From Trebouxia sp. TZW2008 (lineage: Eukaryota; Chlorophyta; Trebouxiophyceae; Trebouxiales; Trebouxiaceae), in NCBI GenBank assembly GCA_002118135.1, contig BDIU01000412.1, forward strand, positions 399,267 through 463,266: 64,000 nt of DNA, written 5' to 3'. This document shows, piece after piece, positions 1 through 9,971 of the stretch. Each line of letters begins with the position of its first letter. Within the stretch, counting starts at the first letter, position 1. The translations under genes were made by a program, and so were the position numbers. The notes beneath the pieces were generated by a model. It ran no database searches. It was not told the origin of the DNA and saw only the letters and a list, made by a program, of their open reading frames with translations.

Positions 1-539
1 GGTGCATGACATGCACGTCCTGATGGTGCGTTGCATTATGTTAGGTGGCAGATGGCACATGGGCCTTCAGACAGCCAGATGCCACACTTCTGCAACTGCA
101 TGCACGCAAAGCTGCCTCTGATGGTGCACAGCAGCAATGCACTGCAGACTTGACTGCAAGGCACAACACTAGAAACAGGAACATGATGTGGAAACATATT
201 TCGCTAGGCTGACGCACCTGTTGACACCATGCATCTGACATGAAGAAGCAGAAGGCTTTGCCAGGCCAGATGCCACAGCCGCTCTCCAGGACGCAGTGGA
301 TCAGCCATCTTTAGTCACAAATGATGCCACTGCTGCTCCTCAGCACCTGGTGACGTGGTGAGGCAAGGCTGTCCAGTTTAAGAGGCGATGCTAGTGGTGT
401 GTAGAGTCTGCAGGGCTGCCGGGACTGCTCACTGTCATGCTGCTCCGCACCCCTCCTGGCCCCCTGCTGTGTGTCTGTTGCTTTGTCTAATCCACTTGCA
501 CAGCTGCCTATGGCCTGATGGCACATGTATAAGAGCTGT
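1..539. other. No gene recognised at the left edge
   Basis: Short open frames occur on both strands but none has a recognisable motif or a supported exon structure. This may be intron of the + strand gene whose last exon is proposed at about 1701-1922. Confidence 0.3.
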
Positions 540-1310
540 TTTGCGAGTGGGGATAGTCACAAGCACTAGAGCCAGTGCAAGCTATCGCAAGGCTGTTACA
601 GAGGACCCTGGGGCTGTTGCAAGCAGCCCTGTCTCTGATGCAGCCCAGCTGAGGGCTGGTACAAGCTGCCTCACGGCTGATGCCTGCAGCCCTGGTAACT
701 GTGGCAGCTAGGTCAGGCCTGATGCCCACTGCCCTAAAGCGGATGCAAGCTGCCTCAGGGCTGATGCACATGACCCTGGGGCTGTTGGCGACCAGCTGTA
801 CGCTGGTGCTGGGCTCATGCAAGCCGGTCTAGGGCTGGTACAAGCTGCCTCAGCTCTGGACTACTGGCAGGTAGCCCTCAGGGAAGGACAAGTCTGCAGG
901 GCTCATGCACACAGCCCTGGGGCTGCTGCCTCAGGGCTGATGCCCATGGCCCTGGGGCTGGTGGCGATCGACTGAGGGCTGCCGCATACTGCCTAAGGGC
1001 TGATGGCAGCTGTAGAGCTGGTACAAATATCACAAGGCTCGTGCAAATCAGGCTAGGGCTGTTGCAGACGGCCCTGTTGCAAGCTGCCCTGGCTGCAAGA
1101 GCTACTGCAAGCCTGACATGAGATTGATCACCCCAACTCGCTGCCACCATCCTCCGCTGATGTGCAGCGACAACATATGCTGCATTGGGGCTAGCCAAGC
1201 ACATCCACTGTTGACTGGGGGCAACAAGAGATGCTGCATTGGGACCTGCCAGTCGTATCCTCTGCTGGTGTGCAGCCACAAGAGATGCTGCACAGGGACT
1301 AGCTGAGGTG
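540..1310. repeat. Degenerate short tandem repeats
   Basis: From about 540 to 1100 a 25-30 base motif resembling GGGCTGNTGCAAGCTGCCT recurs with heavy decay. From about 1134 to 1305 a second unit of about 57 bases occurs three times, each with an AGATGCTGCAT-like core (around 1160, 1220 and 1275). Unit lengths are not consistently multiples of three and no frame stays convincing, so I read this as intronic or intergenic minisatellite-like DNA, possibly inside the + strand gene that ends at 1922. Confidence 0.5.
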
Positions 1311-1700
1311 ATCAGGTTGCTGCCCTTGACTCTATGGCTGATGCTGCTGCTGAGCATGGTGAAGCGGCTTGGAAACCCATAAGCAGCCCGTTACAAACTG
1401 CTGGGAATGCAGAGCTCAAGCACAGCACCCCTGCATAGTAGGAGAGCACTCTGCTGAGCATAGCAGCTGAGTCAGTGTCACCGGCTGATGCTTGCCTCAA
1501 GACAGCATCCCAAATTTTGCTGGCAGTCTCCTGCCATCTATGACTGCATGTGCAATAGTACAGGCGTACAAGGAGACAGCACAACCTCAAGCTGCACAAT
1601 GCGTTAAAGACAATGAGCAACCGTAAGACTCAAGAACGTCCGTGCTATCAGGCGTCATGACCCAAGCCTCTGTGAGTGGAGACAGCCTGAGAGCCCATGA

Positions 1701-1922
1701 GCACAAGCTTGCCAAACAGAGTATCAAGTGGCTGTTGCATCCATACCTGATGCCAAGGCGCAACCCCTTCAGAGGATGTCTAGCCCTCTGCGACTAGATG
1801 AGGATCCTGCCAAGCCGTCAAGGATAAGCCCAGTGCCAATGACTGCAGTGGTCAGGACAGCGGACTTGGCGAAGAACCTGGGCACCCTGCTCCAACTGAA
1901 CCACTGGGAGCGCCCTGCCTGA
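1701..1922 (+). CDS. Probable last exon of an unidentified gene
   Basis: A frame open from about 1701 to a TGA at 1920-1922 encodes roughly 73 residues, including SSPLRLDEDPAKPSRISPVP and a C-terminal helix ending in LLQLNHWERPA. Composition looks like a real protein tail (proline/serine linker, then an amphipathic segment). The 5' exons must lie in the repeat-rich sequence to the left or outside the window. I do not recognise the family. The minus strand is also open here, so this is tentative. Confidence 0.35.
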   Translation, partial: AQACQTEYQVAVASIPDAKAQPLQRMSSPLRLDEDPAKPSRISPVPMTAVVRTADLAKNLGTLLQLNHWERPA

Positions 1923-2583
1923 CCCCTGCCATGTTCTGCCTCCTCCTGCATTGCAGGACTTTCCCGGTTGAGACCATTTCTGCGTCAAGGTCTAGTGTAC
2001 ATTGGATAGTTCCTGAGCTTTTGCTGTGACTGCAGTGAACATCCTGGTACAGTATGGTGCTGGTGTAGCGACACTCAATACAGTGACATCCCCCTGTTGC
2101 CACAATGGATCTGGGGCCCCAGCACTGCATTCTGACTGCAATTGTGTTACTGAGCAGTGACAGTTTAATGTAGAGACAAAACTGTTTTGGTCACAAATAC
2201 AGTGGTTACATCAAGACATGAATGTACAGGCATGCAGCGAAAGCAATTTGGCATTGCAGAGAATTTTTGCTTGCCTGGGCAGTATCCAAAATGTAGGGAA
2301 AATGTGCAGGAGCGGGCTTTGAAGCCATGAGGAGTGGCAACATAAAATGTGCCTGACATCAAGCAAGATATGTCCCAAAAGACATCTGACTGTTGTGGAC
2401 AAAACCCAGCCATGCCAGCTGCTGCATCAGTACAGGCTAATCAGCAGTGATGTTCCTTCCATTTGAATGCAACATCTTTGATGCTCACAGTCGAATTAGC
2501 ACTTCAGTGCAACTTAAGACAGCAACAGGGGTCCAGACTGCATGCTTTCTGAAGTAATGTCATGCCCATCAGACGCTTTTATG
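1923..2583. other. Intergenic stretch between convergent genes
   Basis: No supported coding sequence. It lies between the proposed + strand terminal exon and the stop codon of the minus-strand kelch-BTB gene, so it should hold both 3' UTRs. Confidence 0.4.
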
Positions 2584-4907
2584 TCAGCAGCAGATTGCGG
2601 ACCTTGACCTTTCATGCAAACAGATTTTGCCTGCTGCTTGAGAGTTTGTTTCTTTGGCAGCTGCCTGTCTTCAGATATGTTGACCATTCTGTGGTTCTTG
2701 TGCCACTTTATGCAGTGAATAGCTCACGCAAAACAACGTACAAACACATAAACAAAAAAAAAACAAGGAGACATACCTGTGCAGCTGCAGCAGCTTCCTC
2801 TGCAGCCTTCTTGGCAGCTTCCTCTGCGGTCTGCTTGGCAGCTTCCTCTGCAGCAGCCCTCTTTTCCACAAACTGGTCACAAGCCTGCAGAAAAGGCTGG
2901 CCACGCTGCAGTAAAGCCTGGACATGTGCAATGGTGTGAGAATTGTGCAGAGTGCTGCACTACTGCTCTCAATGCAGCATACAGAGCTCAAGCAACGGCA
3001 CTGTGAGCTGCGATCACTTTCTAGCACACACATGACCAACAAAGGCTTCCAATGGCAAGCAGAATGCAACAGTCAGGTGGAACTTGCAGCAGCAGCAGCA
3101 GCAGATAAGACCCTGAAGCACTGCCTTTAATGCTCAAATGGTGCTGAACCCTGGAAACAAAGCAAATGCAGATGGTCAACAGATCCTAAGTCAGCAAAGG
3201 TTGTCTGCATACCGTTTGGATTCTGCTGCAGCCATACAGTGCAGCCAGTTGCTCCAAATTTGAGCAGTTGTCAGCATCAACTGAGCTGCTGAGCACTCTC
3301 TCACACTCAGCCTGTAACTCTGCTATTTGGTACTTGTGGCTTGCGAGGAACAGCGCAACACGCTGCTGGTATGTGAGGCTCTTTTGAAGGCTGCCATACA
3401 TCCAGCTGACCAGCAGATCCATGGTTGCACTTGTAGAACCATGTAGGACCAGAGGGTGACCTGCATGACCAGCTTTGACCTCAACAGGAAGTCAGGTTGT
3501 GGCATGAACAAAGCTGAATTAGTGCAACAGACTGCTGGAAGGTGGCGCCTTCCCTGGGGCTGCCATACAACCAGCTCACCATCAAGTCCATGAGTGCCTG
3601 GGTAGTACCACGTAGGACCAGCGTCTGGCCTGCAAGACCAGCTTTGACTTCCACAGGCAGTCAATTTGTGACACAACCAAAGCAGGCACAATCAAGATGT
3701 CCCAATCAAATCAAGTAGGATTGGCAATTGACCTGCATCAGCATACTCAACGACAGGTGTTCACGGACGACAGGCATGATTGGACAAGGACACACATTTC
3801 AAACAAAACCCATTTATGTAAGTCATGCAGGACAAGCAGTTGATGTGCATGCACAGCTGCCTCTCCAACATTCATGCCAAGAAACAGTGTTCTGTTGATA
3901 TGCACCGCAATTTGTGCAAACACGATGTAGGCAATGACTCCTGTTGAAGCAAGGGCACAAACGGCATCTAGGAATGGCAAAGCATGTCTCAAAAAGCGCT
4001 TATTTAAACGCGAGACCCGCACAAAGTCTTTGGGTGAGACATTATAAGCAAAGGGTAGGAAATGCACAACCTGTTGACACAGTAACACTTGATGTAAGAG
4101 CACTGCCATTACAAGAAATATACAACAGCGTACATCACTGCATCTCGACTGTGCGGAACAACTTGATATAAGCACAACTTGTATGAGAACAATTACAGTC
4201 AACGCATCAAGAAACACACTGTACCTGGAGCCAAGTACTGCACAAAGTCTTCAAGCAGAGGGCTGCAGCTAGCAAGCACCACTCTGTGAACATCCCAGGT
4301 ATCACCGTTGATCTCCACAACCAAGTCAGTCAAGCGGCGCTGCTGATACATGGCCCTAATGTCACCAGCCAAGCCATATCGTCTGCTGCTTAAGTCTGGC
4401 TGTGGGCATGTAGTAGGCAAGCGCTGGGGGAAAATGCACAGCGCAAGGTTTGCTGCCTCTAAGGACTCTTCCTCTGGGCCATCAAAGTCAATTTTCTGAT
4501 GAACACCTGCAAGCCATGCAGATGTCAAAGTCAGCTTTCTGCTGAATACCTGCAAAACATGTATACGCAAGTGGCTGCAAATGCACACAGGTCACAATAG
4601 GATCAGTGGATCAGTGTGGAGCAATTGACATTTGCAGTCACAAGATGGACGCCTCTGCAGCAACATGAGAAGCTGCAGTACAGCTGGCAAAGGCAGACCA
4701 GCCCACATCTCAGATCCACCTTTGCAGACAGACACCATGGCAGCGCTGCCTTGACTGCAAGGCTGCAGGCTCTACCAACATGTTGGTACATTGCAGCGAT
4801 GCACTTTCATGTTTCAGACATCAATTGCGGACTCTTGACATTGTCTATATGATCCTTGGTTGGGTGCCCAAAACAGTAAACTTCATTATTTGACTCATTG
4901 ATCAATA

Positions 4908-4940
<33 letters not shown>

Positions 4941-7667
4941 GTTTGATGATTGGTTGACTGACTTTGATGCTTGCAAGTTGTATGTTTGCAGGTTTGATCA
5001 GGAGCTACCTCCCATGATCAACAAAGCACCCTTGTGGCTTTTGGCCATGACTAGGGTATGCTGCTGCAAAGGCTCACCAATGACCTTTGGCTCGCTGGGT
5101 GCAAATCTTGAGGCTCTGTGAACATGCGGCGCACTGCTAGCACTGTGTTAAATGGGCACTGTAGGTTTGCAGTGCTGAAGCTTAAGCCCACCCTCCAAGA
5201 TCAACAGATCTCCTTTGTGGCATGTGGCCATGAAAAGGGTACGCTGCTGCGAAGGCTCGCCAATGAGCTTCGGCTGGCTAAATGCAAATCTCAAAGCTCT
5301 GAACATGCGGCGCCCTGCTAGCACTGTGTTACACTGTGAGCACTGTAGGCTTGCAGTACAAAAGCTAAAGCCTACCTCCCATGATCAGCAAAGCACCCTT
5401 GTGACATGTGGCCATGAAAAGAGTACGCTGCCGCAAAGGCTCGCCACTGATCTTTGGCTTGGTCCAGGTCAGCGTGGCAAAGTTGAAGTCAAACAGAACT
5501 CCAGTGCCCTTCACAGCCAGATCATTTGCCTCGTCACCGCCAAAGACCAGCCAGTGTCCCTGCATGCGACAAATTGTTATAACAGTATCACTAAATGCAG
5601 CGTTTCAATTGTGAGTTTATGTTTGACCAGTAATGACTTCTGGGCTGAAAGCTAGCCGCCAAAAATCAGCCAATGCGCCTGCACATAGGACAGTAACCAT
5701 GACAGTAACCATAAATATGACAGATTCTGGAACAAGTGCTAGTTGCCAAAAGCAGCCAATGCCCCTGCATATAAGAAAGTGACAATATGATGACGATATG
5801 TGTACACAGTCTGGCACAGGTGCTGGCTGTGTATGGGCCAAGCCCTGTTTTGTCAGGCCTGCTTTTGACAGGACACTTGCACACTTTGCAAAATGCAATG
5901 CAGAAGCAGAGTGCCCACCTGTACCACGACTGGCGTGAAATGCCTTGCACACAAGGGCGCCTGACTCTGTGACGGCAGCATGCGCCAATGCCAGGTGTTA
6001 AGATCCAGAACATACATCTCCATGTGCCGCTTGTTGTCAGGGATGTCCGCTGCCGCATTGTGCTTATGATGATTGGCTAGCACATAGGCCTGATCCCCAA
6101 CAATAGCCATGCCGCAGCACAATGCAGGGACTGGTAGAGTCCCAGTTGGCTGTTGGAGCTCCCAAACCAAGTTGGTGACATCAAAGGTCCAGAGGGCAAG
6201 CTCAGGCCTTGGCCACACACGGCCGGCCTCAATCTCACCTGCATGCATATTGTGTTCAGCAATGGTCCCAGCTGTTGAGTAATCAATTGACACCTGCATG
6301 CATACAGTGTTGCAAAATCATGCAGTTTTGCCTGCATGTTGTGCCACGGTTGCAAACTCTGTAGGAGTGCTGTTGCAAATTGCATGCAGCGAATGTAGGC
6401 ACCATAACAATAGATGAGGTGCAAAATGCTGCAGTACATACTTGGCTAGGACCATGCAGCTGCCGCAAGACAATGGTCATGATGCTTTGACAGCCTCTCA
6501 GATGTTCAACAGTTGAGATCTTTCAGCTGGCATCAACCTTTGACATTGGCGACAGCAGTCCAACGGTCTCAGGTGTGTATCAACGCTGCATACCTCCAAA
6601 CTGAACAATCTGGCCATTGTGAATGCCAAGGTGGACATTCTCAGTGCCAGGTGGCTTCTCTGCTAGCTCCAAGCGTGTCCACTGCTGCTCCTTGAAGTCA
6701 TACACCCTCATTGCATCTGGCATCTCATATGCATCACCAGGGGTCACCAGATAAAACTTGTCGTTGCAAACTATGCCTGCAAGCAACGGAAATTACAGGT
6801 CACACAGCATTACTTGACTGTTGGTGGCTTGGCAAGTTTGAGGACAGTTTGCATGACAGCAATCACTCAAATGTAGGGCCATACCAGCCCAGAACACATC
6901 TGATGCGTCCTTTGACTCTGTCTACTGACTGCATGTTGGAACAGTACATGCAGTGCCTGCTACACATGCTGTGGCTAAGTATATGCATGAGCAGCCTGCG
7001 ATAGCATTTACTTTGCATTTGTGGGACATTTGCAGCAGGCAAGCAGGCAAGCAGGCAAGCTAGGGGCAACAGAGCAATGGGCCACTAGACTGGTCAATTC
7101 TGAGGACTGACCTCTTGATGTGCAAAACTTTGCAGTCCAAAGGTTGCCAGGTGCGCCTTTGAAGCTGACTGGCCCCCAAGTGTGCTTGACAGAGTCCATC
7201 TTGAGCATGTACCGGTCCTTTTTGCTGTAGAATGGCGCAGTATCATCATCGACAAGGAAATTGTCGTTTGCTAAGCCACCATACACGTACAGCTCGTCCT
7301 TGTAGGAAAACACCTGCCCCATTGAGCGGCTGGGAAGAGTGCCCTGCAGCACCTGACAGCTGAGGCAGACTGCACTATACAGAATTGAGCAGAAGGTGCC
7401 ACGAAGCTGGTTCTCGAAGGGGCACACCTTGCACTGGTAGACCTCCCAGCCCAAGTTGCTGCCAGCCTGAGCTTGTGATGCAGCCTCTATCAGCAGAGAG
7501 GTCCAGTCAAGGCTACTGGCAGCACCACCGCAGACGAGACTTCTGAGATGATGCGGAGGCAAGTGCTCAAGGTAAAAGGTAGGACTGCCACAGGAGACGG
7601 GCAGCCTGCATTGCTTATCGTTGTCATCTGCTGTTGCAAGCAGACCAGCAGGTCTGATACTCAACAT
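2584..7667 (-). CDS. Kelch-repeat/BTB domain protein (nine exons)
   Basis: Exons in reading order: 7667-7112, 6776-6594, 6494-6442, 6293-5919, 5559-5376, 4506-4225, 3460-3213, 2917-2777 and 2664-2584; all junctions keep frame, giving about 700 residues. Residues about 110-450 carry kelch blades with GG doublets and W at the expected spacing (DELYVYGG, IVQFGG, LALWTFD, HWLVFGGDE, LLIMGG). Residues about 505-600 form a BTB/POZ domain split over two exons (LTDLVVEINGDTWDVHRVVL, then MDLLVSWMYGS). The C-terminus is an Ala/Glu/Lys-rich helix. Kelch-then-BTB order is typical of plant and protist proteins that act as protein-interaction adaptors or Cullin-3 substrate receptors; that role is inferred. 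The ATG at 7667 is the first in frame, but an acceptor at 7343 just before GTLPSRSMGQ leaves the N-terminus uncertain. Several exon edges are duplicated nearby. Confidence 0.85.
3500..3629 (-). repeat. Partial second copy of the BTB exon
   Basis: A close copy of the first half of the exon at 3460-3213 lies about 169 bases upstream in the gene. It has its own acceptor (GCAG at 3633-3630) in the same phase and reads GQTLVLRGTTQALMDLMVSW against GHPLVLHGSTSATMDLLVSW in the intact exon. The resemblance ends near 3529; the frame stops near 3490 and I see no donor. It is either a decaying duplicate or an alternative end that would truncate the BTB domain. Confidence 0.8.
4506..4562 (-). repeat. Duplicated acceptor edge of the BTB 5' exon
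   Basis: Upstream of the acceptor used at 4507 a second acceptor with matching exon start (GTATTCAGCAGAAAGCTGAC against GTGTTCATCAGAAAATTGAC) lies about 50 bases away on the gene strand. This is a short tandem duplication spanning intron end and exon start. Confidence 0.7.
4898..4966. repeat. ATTG/TTGA tetranucleotide microsatellite
   Basis: About nine uninterrupted GATT units followed by decayed copies, in the intron between the last kelch exon and the BTB exon. Confidence 0.9.
4998..5775 (-). repeat. Kelch exon with both edges triplicated
   Basis: The intact exon is 5559-5376. Its donor-side half (encoding GEPLRQRTLFMATCHKGALL plus the GG doublet and splice donor) recurs at about 5285-5190 and 5100-5000. 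Its acceptor-side start recurs at about 5680-5650 and 5770-5735. The two donor-side copies remain open in the equivalent frame with coding-like changes (for example TLVMAKSHKGALLIMGG), while acceptor-side copies are only about 35 bases. Unit length is roughly 95-190 bases. Confidence 0.8.
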
Positions 7668-7980
7668 GCTGGCAAGCAACGCAAAAATGACAGTCTCAGA
7701 GCTGAAGCTGTCCGCAATACACGCTGTGCAGGTCTTCGCGTCACGACCGCGAGAGAGAAGCTTTGACCGGAAGACCTTGAGACGAGTGGCTGACGATTGC
7801 AAGGGTGAGTCACCCTGGGTGACTCATTTTCGCTGCTCCGGTTTCAATTCGCAAGCTGATGCTACAATGCAACTTGTCTAACACAAACCCTGCCATCATA
7901 CGCCCTGCGGTCACAAGCCGGTTTGAGATTGTCAGCGCTGCGAGTGCATTGCACTGCAGCGTTGCGAGGCTTGAGAGAGC
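7668..7980. promoter_or_regulatory. Candidate bidirectional promoter
   Basis: The 313 bases separate the divergent proposed starts of the kelch-BTB gene (7667, minus) and the small membrane protein gene (7981, plus). It must contain both 5' UTRs and promoters if these starts hold. No TATA box is evident. A minus-strand frame extends through most of it without an ATG. Confidence 0.35.
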
Positions 7981-8506
7981 ATGCACGCAGTGCACGACTC
8001 GCCAGCAAGAGTGTTGCGGTTGCTGGGGAGACGGGGCACAATCGGGAGCGGCTTGATTCCGGACGATTCTCTGGACGAGACATTTGACTGTGATCTGAAT
8101 GGTGAGGCCGGCCTGCAAGCACCGTCGACGTCCCGAGGCGTTCTTGCAGGTGCACGTCCTGCAGAAGCCACTGCTTCGGAAGCTCAAGCAACCGCCACAG
8201 ACGAGGGTGACGACGTCTTGAAGCTCTCCACAAGGCCTTTCTCAAGGTACGGACACTCTCGGAGTTGTATTACACATGCGTGCGGACAGTCTGCACCTTT
8301 TCTGCACCGGGCGTGCAAGTATTGGCCCGGTTCAGTTAAGTCTGCTTTGCAGCTTCAAGGAGACTCCTGGCTGCAGGAAGCTCAGGTGGTCCAATGTCGG
8401 GCTGGTAGCCGTAATGGTGGCTGGGGTAGCCTACGCTGGTGTTGGTTTGTGCGGACTCCTGCAGCTTGCACCTGTCAAGCTTGCCACGCATCGCCCTTCA
8501 CGCTAG
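7981..8506 (+). CDS. Small predicted single-pass membrane protein
   Basis: Exon 1 runs 7981-8246 from ATG, donor GTACGG. Exon 2 runs from 8353 (or from an in-frame alternative acceptor, 8377) to TAG at 8504-8506, giving about 139 residues. The N-terminal 90 residues are polar, with an acidic patch (DDSLDETFDCDLNGE) and an Ala/Thr-rich stretch. Near the C-terminus there is one clear transmembrane helix (VGLVAVMVAGVAYAGVGLCG) followed by a basic tail (KLATHRPSR), which suggests a tail-anchored or single-pass protein. I do not recognise a family. It is divergent from the kelch-BTB gene. Confidence 0.6.
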
Positions 8507-9971
8507 TCTGCTTTTGGAGCATGTCAAGTCGCGTTCCACTCAGTCTGGTTATTGCTGTCATTCTATGTGAGTAGTAACTGCTGACACAGAAATATGCATA
8601 TGTAACTGAAATCTTTCCGGGGTGCTGCTGATGCATTTGCAAGGCGAGGGTGATGCACGCTGCCTGCAGATGCTTCAAGTTGTGATTGAGATGTTTTAAG
8701 CTTCCCCTCAAGCGACTCGACAGCTGCACCATATTCAGCTTTGCAGTACTGAATTTCGCTGCATGTTTGTAAACTTGAATGTCACCAAATCAATATGCGC
8801 ATCTCAAGCGGGTAATCCTGGAAATCGTCACAACAGCATATCAAAGGTTCAACACACAGGCATTGGACTTCGAACACGATGCATAGTTGTGCTGCTGGGT
8901 TTCCCCTTGGCAGCAAATCAATGTCTATGCTTGTACACACACAACGTCAGCATGCAACTTGACAATGAATCATATGTTTCTTGACTGGAATGCACACAGC
9001 ATTATCAGTCAAAGATTTTAGCAACCTGATCCAAGATATTATCAAGGTGAATCATACACGTGTGGCATGCTCAATCATTGAGCCACTGCCTGCTGCTGAC
9101 CAAAGTCTGGCTTGCAAGCGTCCAGGCTGACACTAATTTCAGCTCACTAGAAGCTTGTGAGCATGTTGTTGAAGCCAAGGGTGCAAAAATGTCTGCTGTA
9201 TTCTGCAGCAAGCCTTCTGCCATGTACATGTACAGATATGACCTCAGCAGTACGTGCTGGTTCAGTTGGCAAAGGACGCCTTTGCACCGCACAAAGGAGA
9301 CATAGTGACTTGGCCAGCAAGCAAGGCCGTGTGTGTGCAGAAGCTCGTGCTGAGGGCTGTTTGTGCTCAGGTGCACGGTGTACTCCTGACATGCTGCAAC
9401 ATGAGCGAAGGGGTAAAGGGCCCTGCCAAAGGTTGCTGAGCAGATTATGATTCCCATGGGCCAGTGTAACACTTCGGAAACTCGGTCAGCAAGCGTGGTC
9501 CTGCCAATACAAAAGCAGAATGCCGGATTGTAAAGCCTGGCATCCAGCATGATCCAGGCTAGAAGATGATAAAGAGGACTCGAGTGACTACAAGCTGCCC
9601 CGCCACGCAGGGGTGGCTCATCAAGGTGCTTAGACTGTGGTTTCAGCTGGTCCTGCTGCGGTAAGGATGCAGACAATTAGCGCATATCGCCTCCTACTCG
9701 ACCATCGATGCTAGCAGATTCCAGCAGACTTCATTTAGCCTCGACGTTTAGAGTCGAGCAAGCCTTGGCGACAGACTTTCAAAGTCACAGCTGAAAACTT
9801 GCTTGGCTCGCCTCCTGTGATGTGGGAGTCCTGTCGCCGCTTGCATTTCTTTGCACGGCCGCGCCGCGTGGTCAATACGGTCCACATAGCTGCGATAGCT
9901 CTTGCAGAGTGCGACAAGCTAAACAGGAGCATGCTGCTGGCCTGCAGGTGGTGAAAGGTTTGCCCTCAGCA
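8507..9971. other. Intergenic region with possible gene fragments
   Basis: Two weak coding-like patches occur. On the minus strand at about 8765-8640 a frame gives a coiled-coil-like run (AAVESLEGKLKTSQSQLEAS). On the plus strand at about 9250-9437 a frame after an AG reads YVLVQLAKDAFAPHKGDIVT and ends at TGA. Neither has a complete supported structure. The promoter of the gene starting at 9972 must lie at the right end. Confidence 0.35.

Noticed and set aside
9071..9676. A 201-codon minus-strand open frame
   Set aside because: Composition is Cys/His/Leu-rich without any motif, no splice support, and the plus strand is open in two frames over the same stretch.
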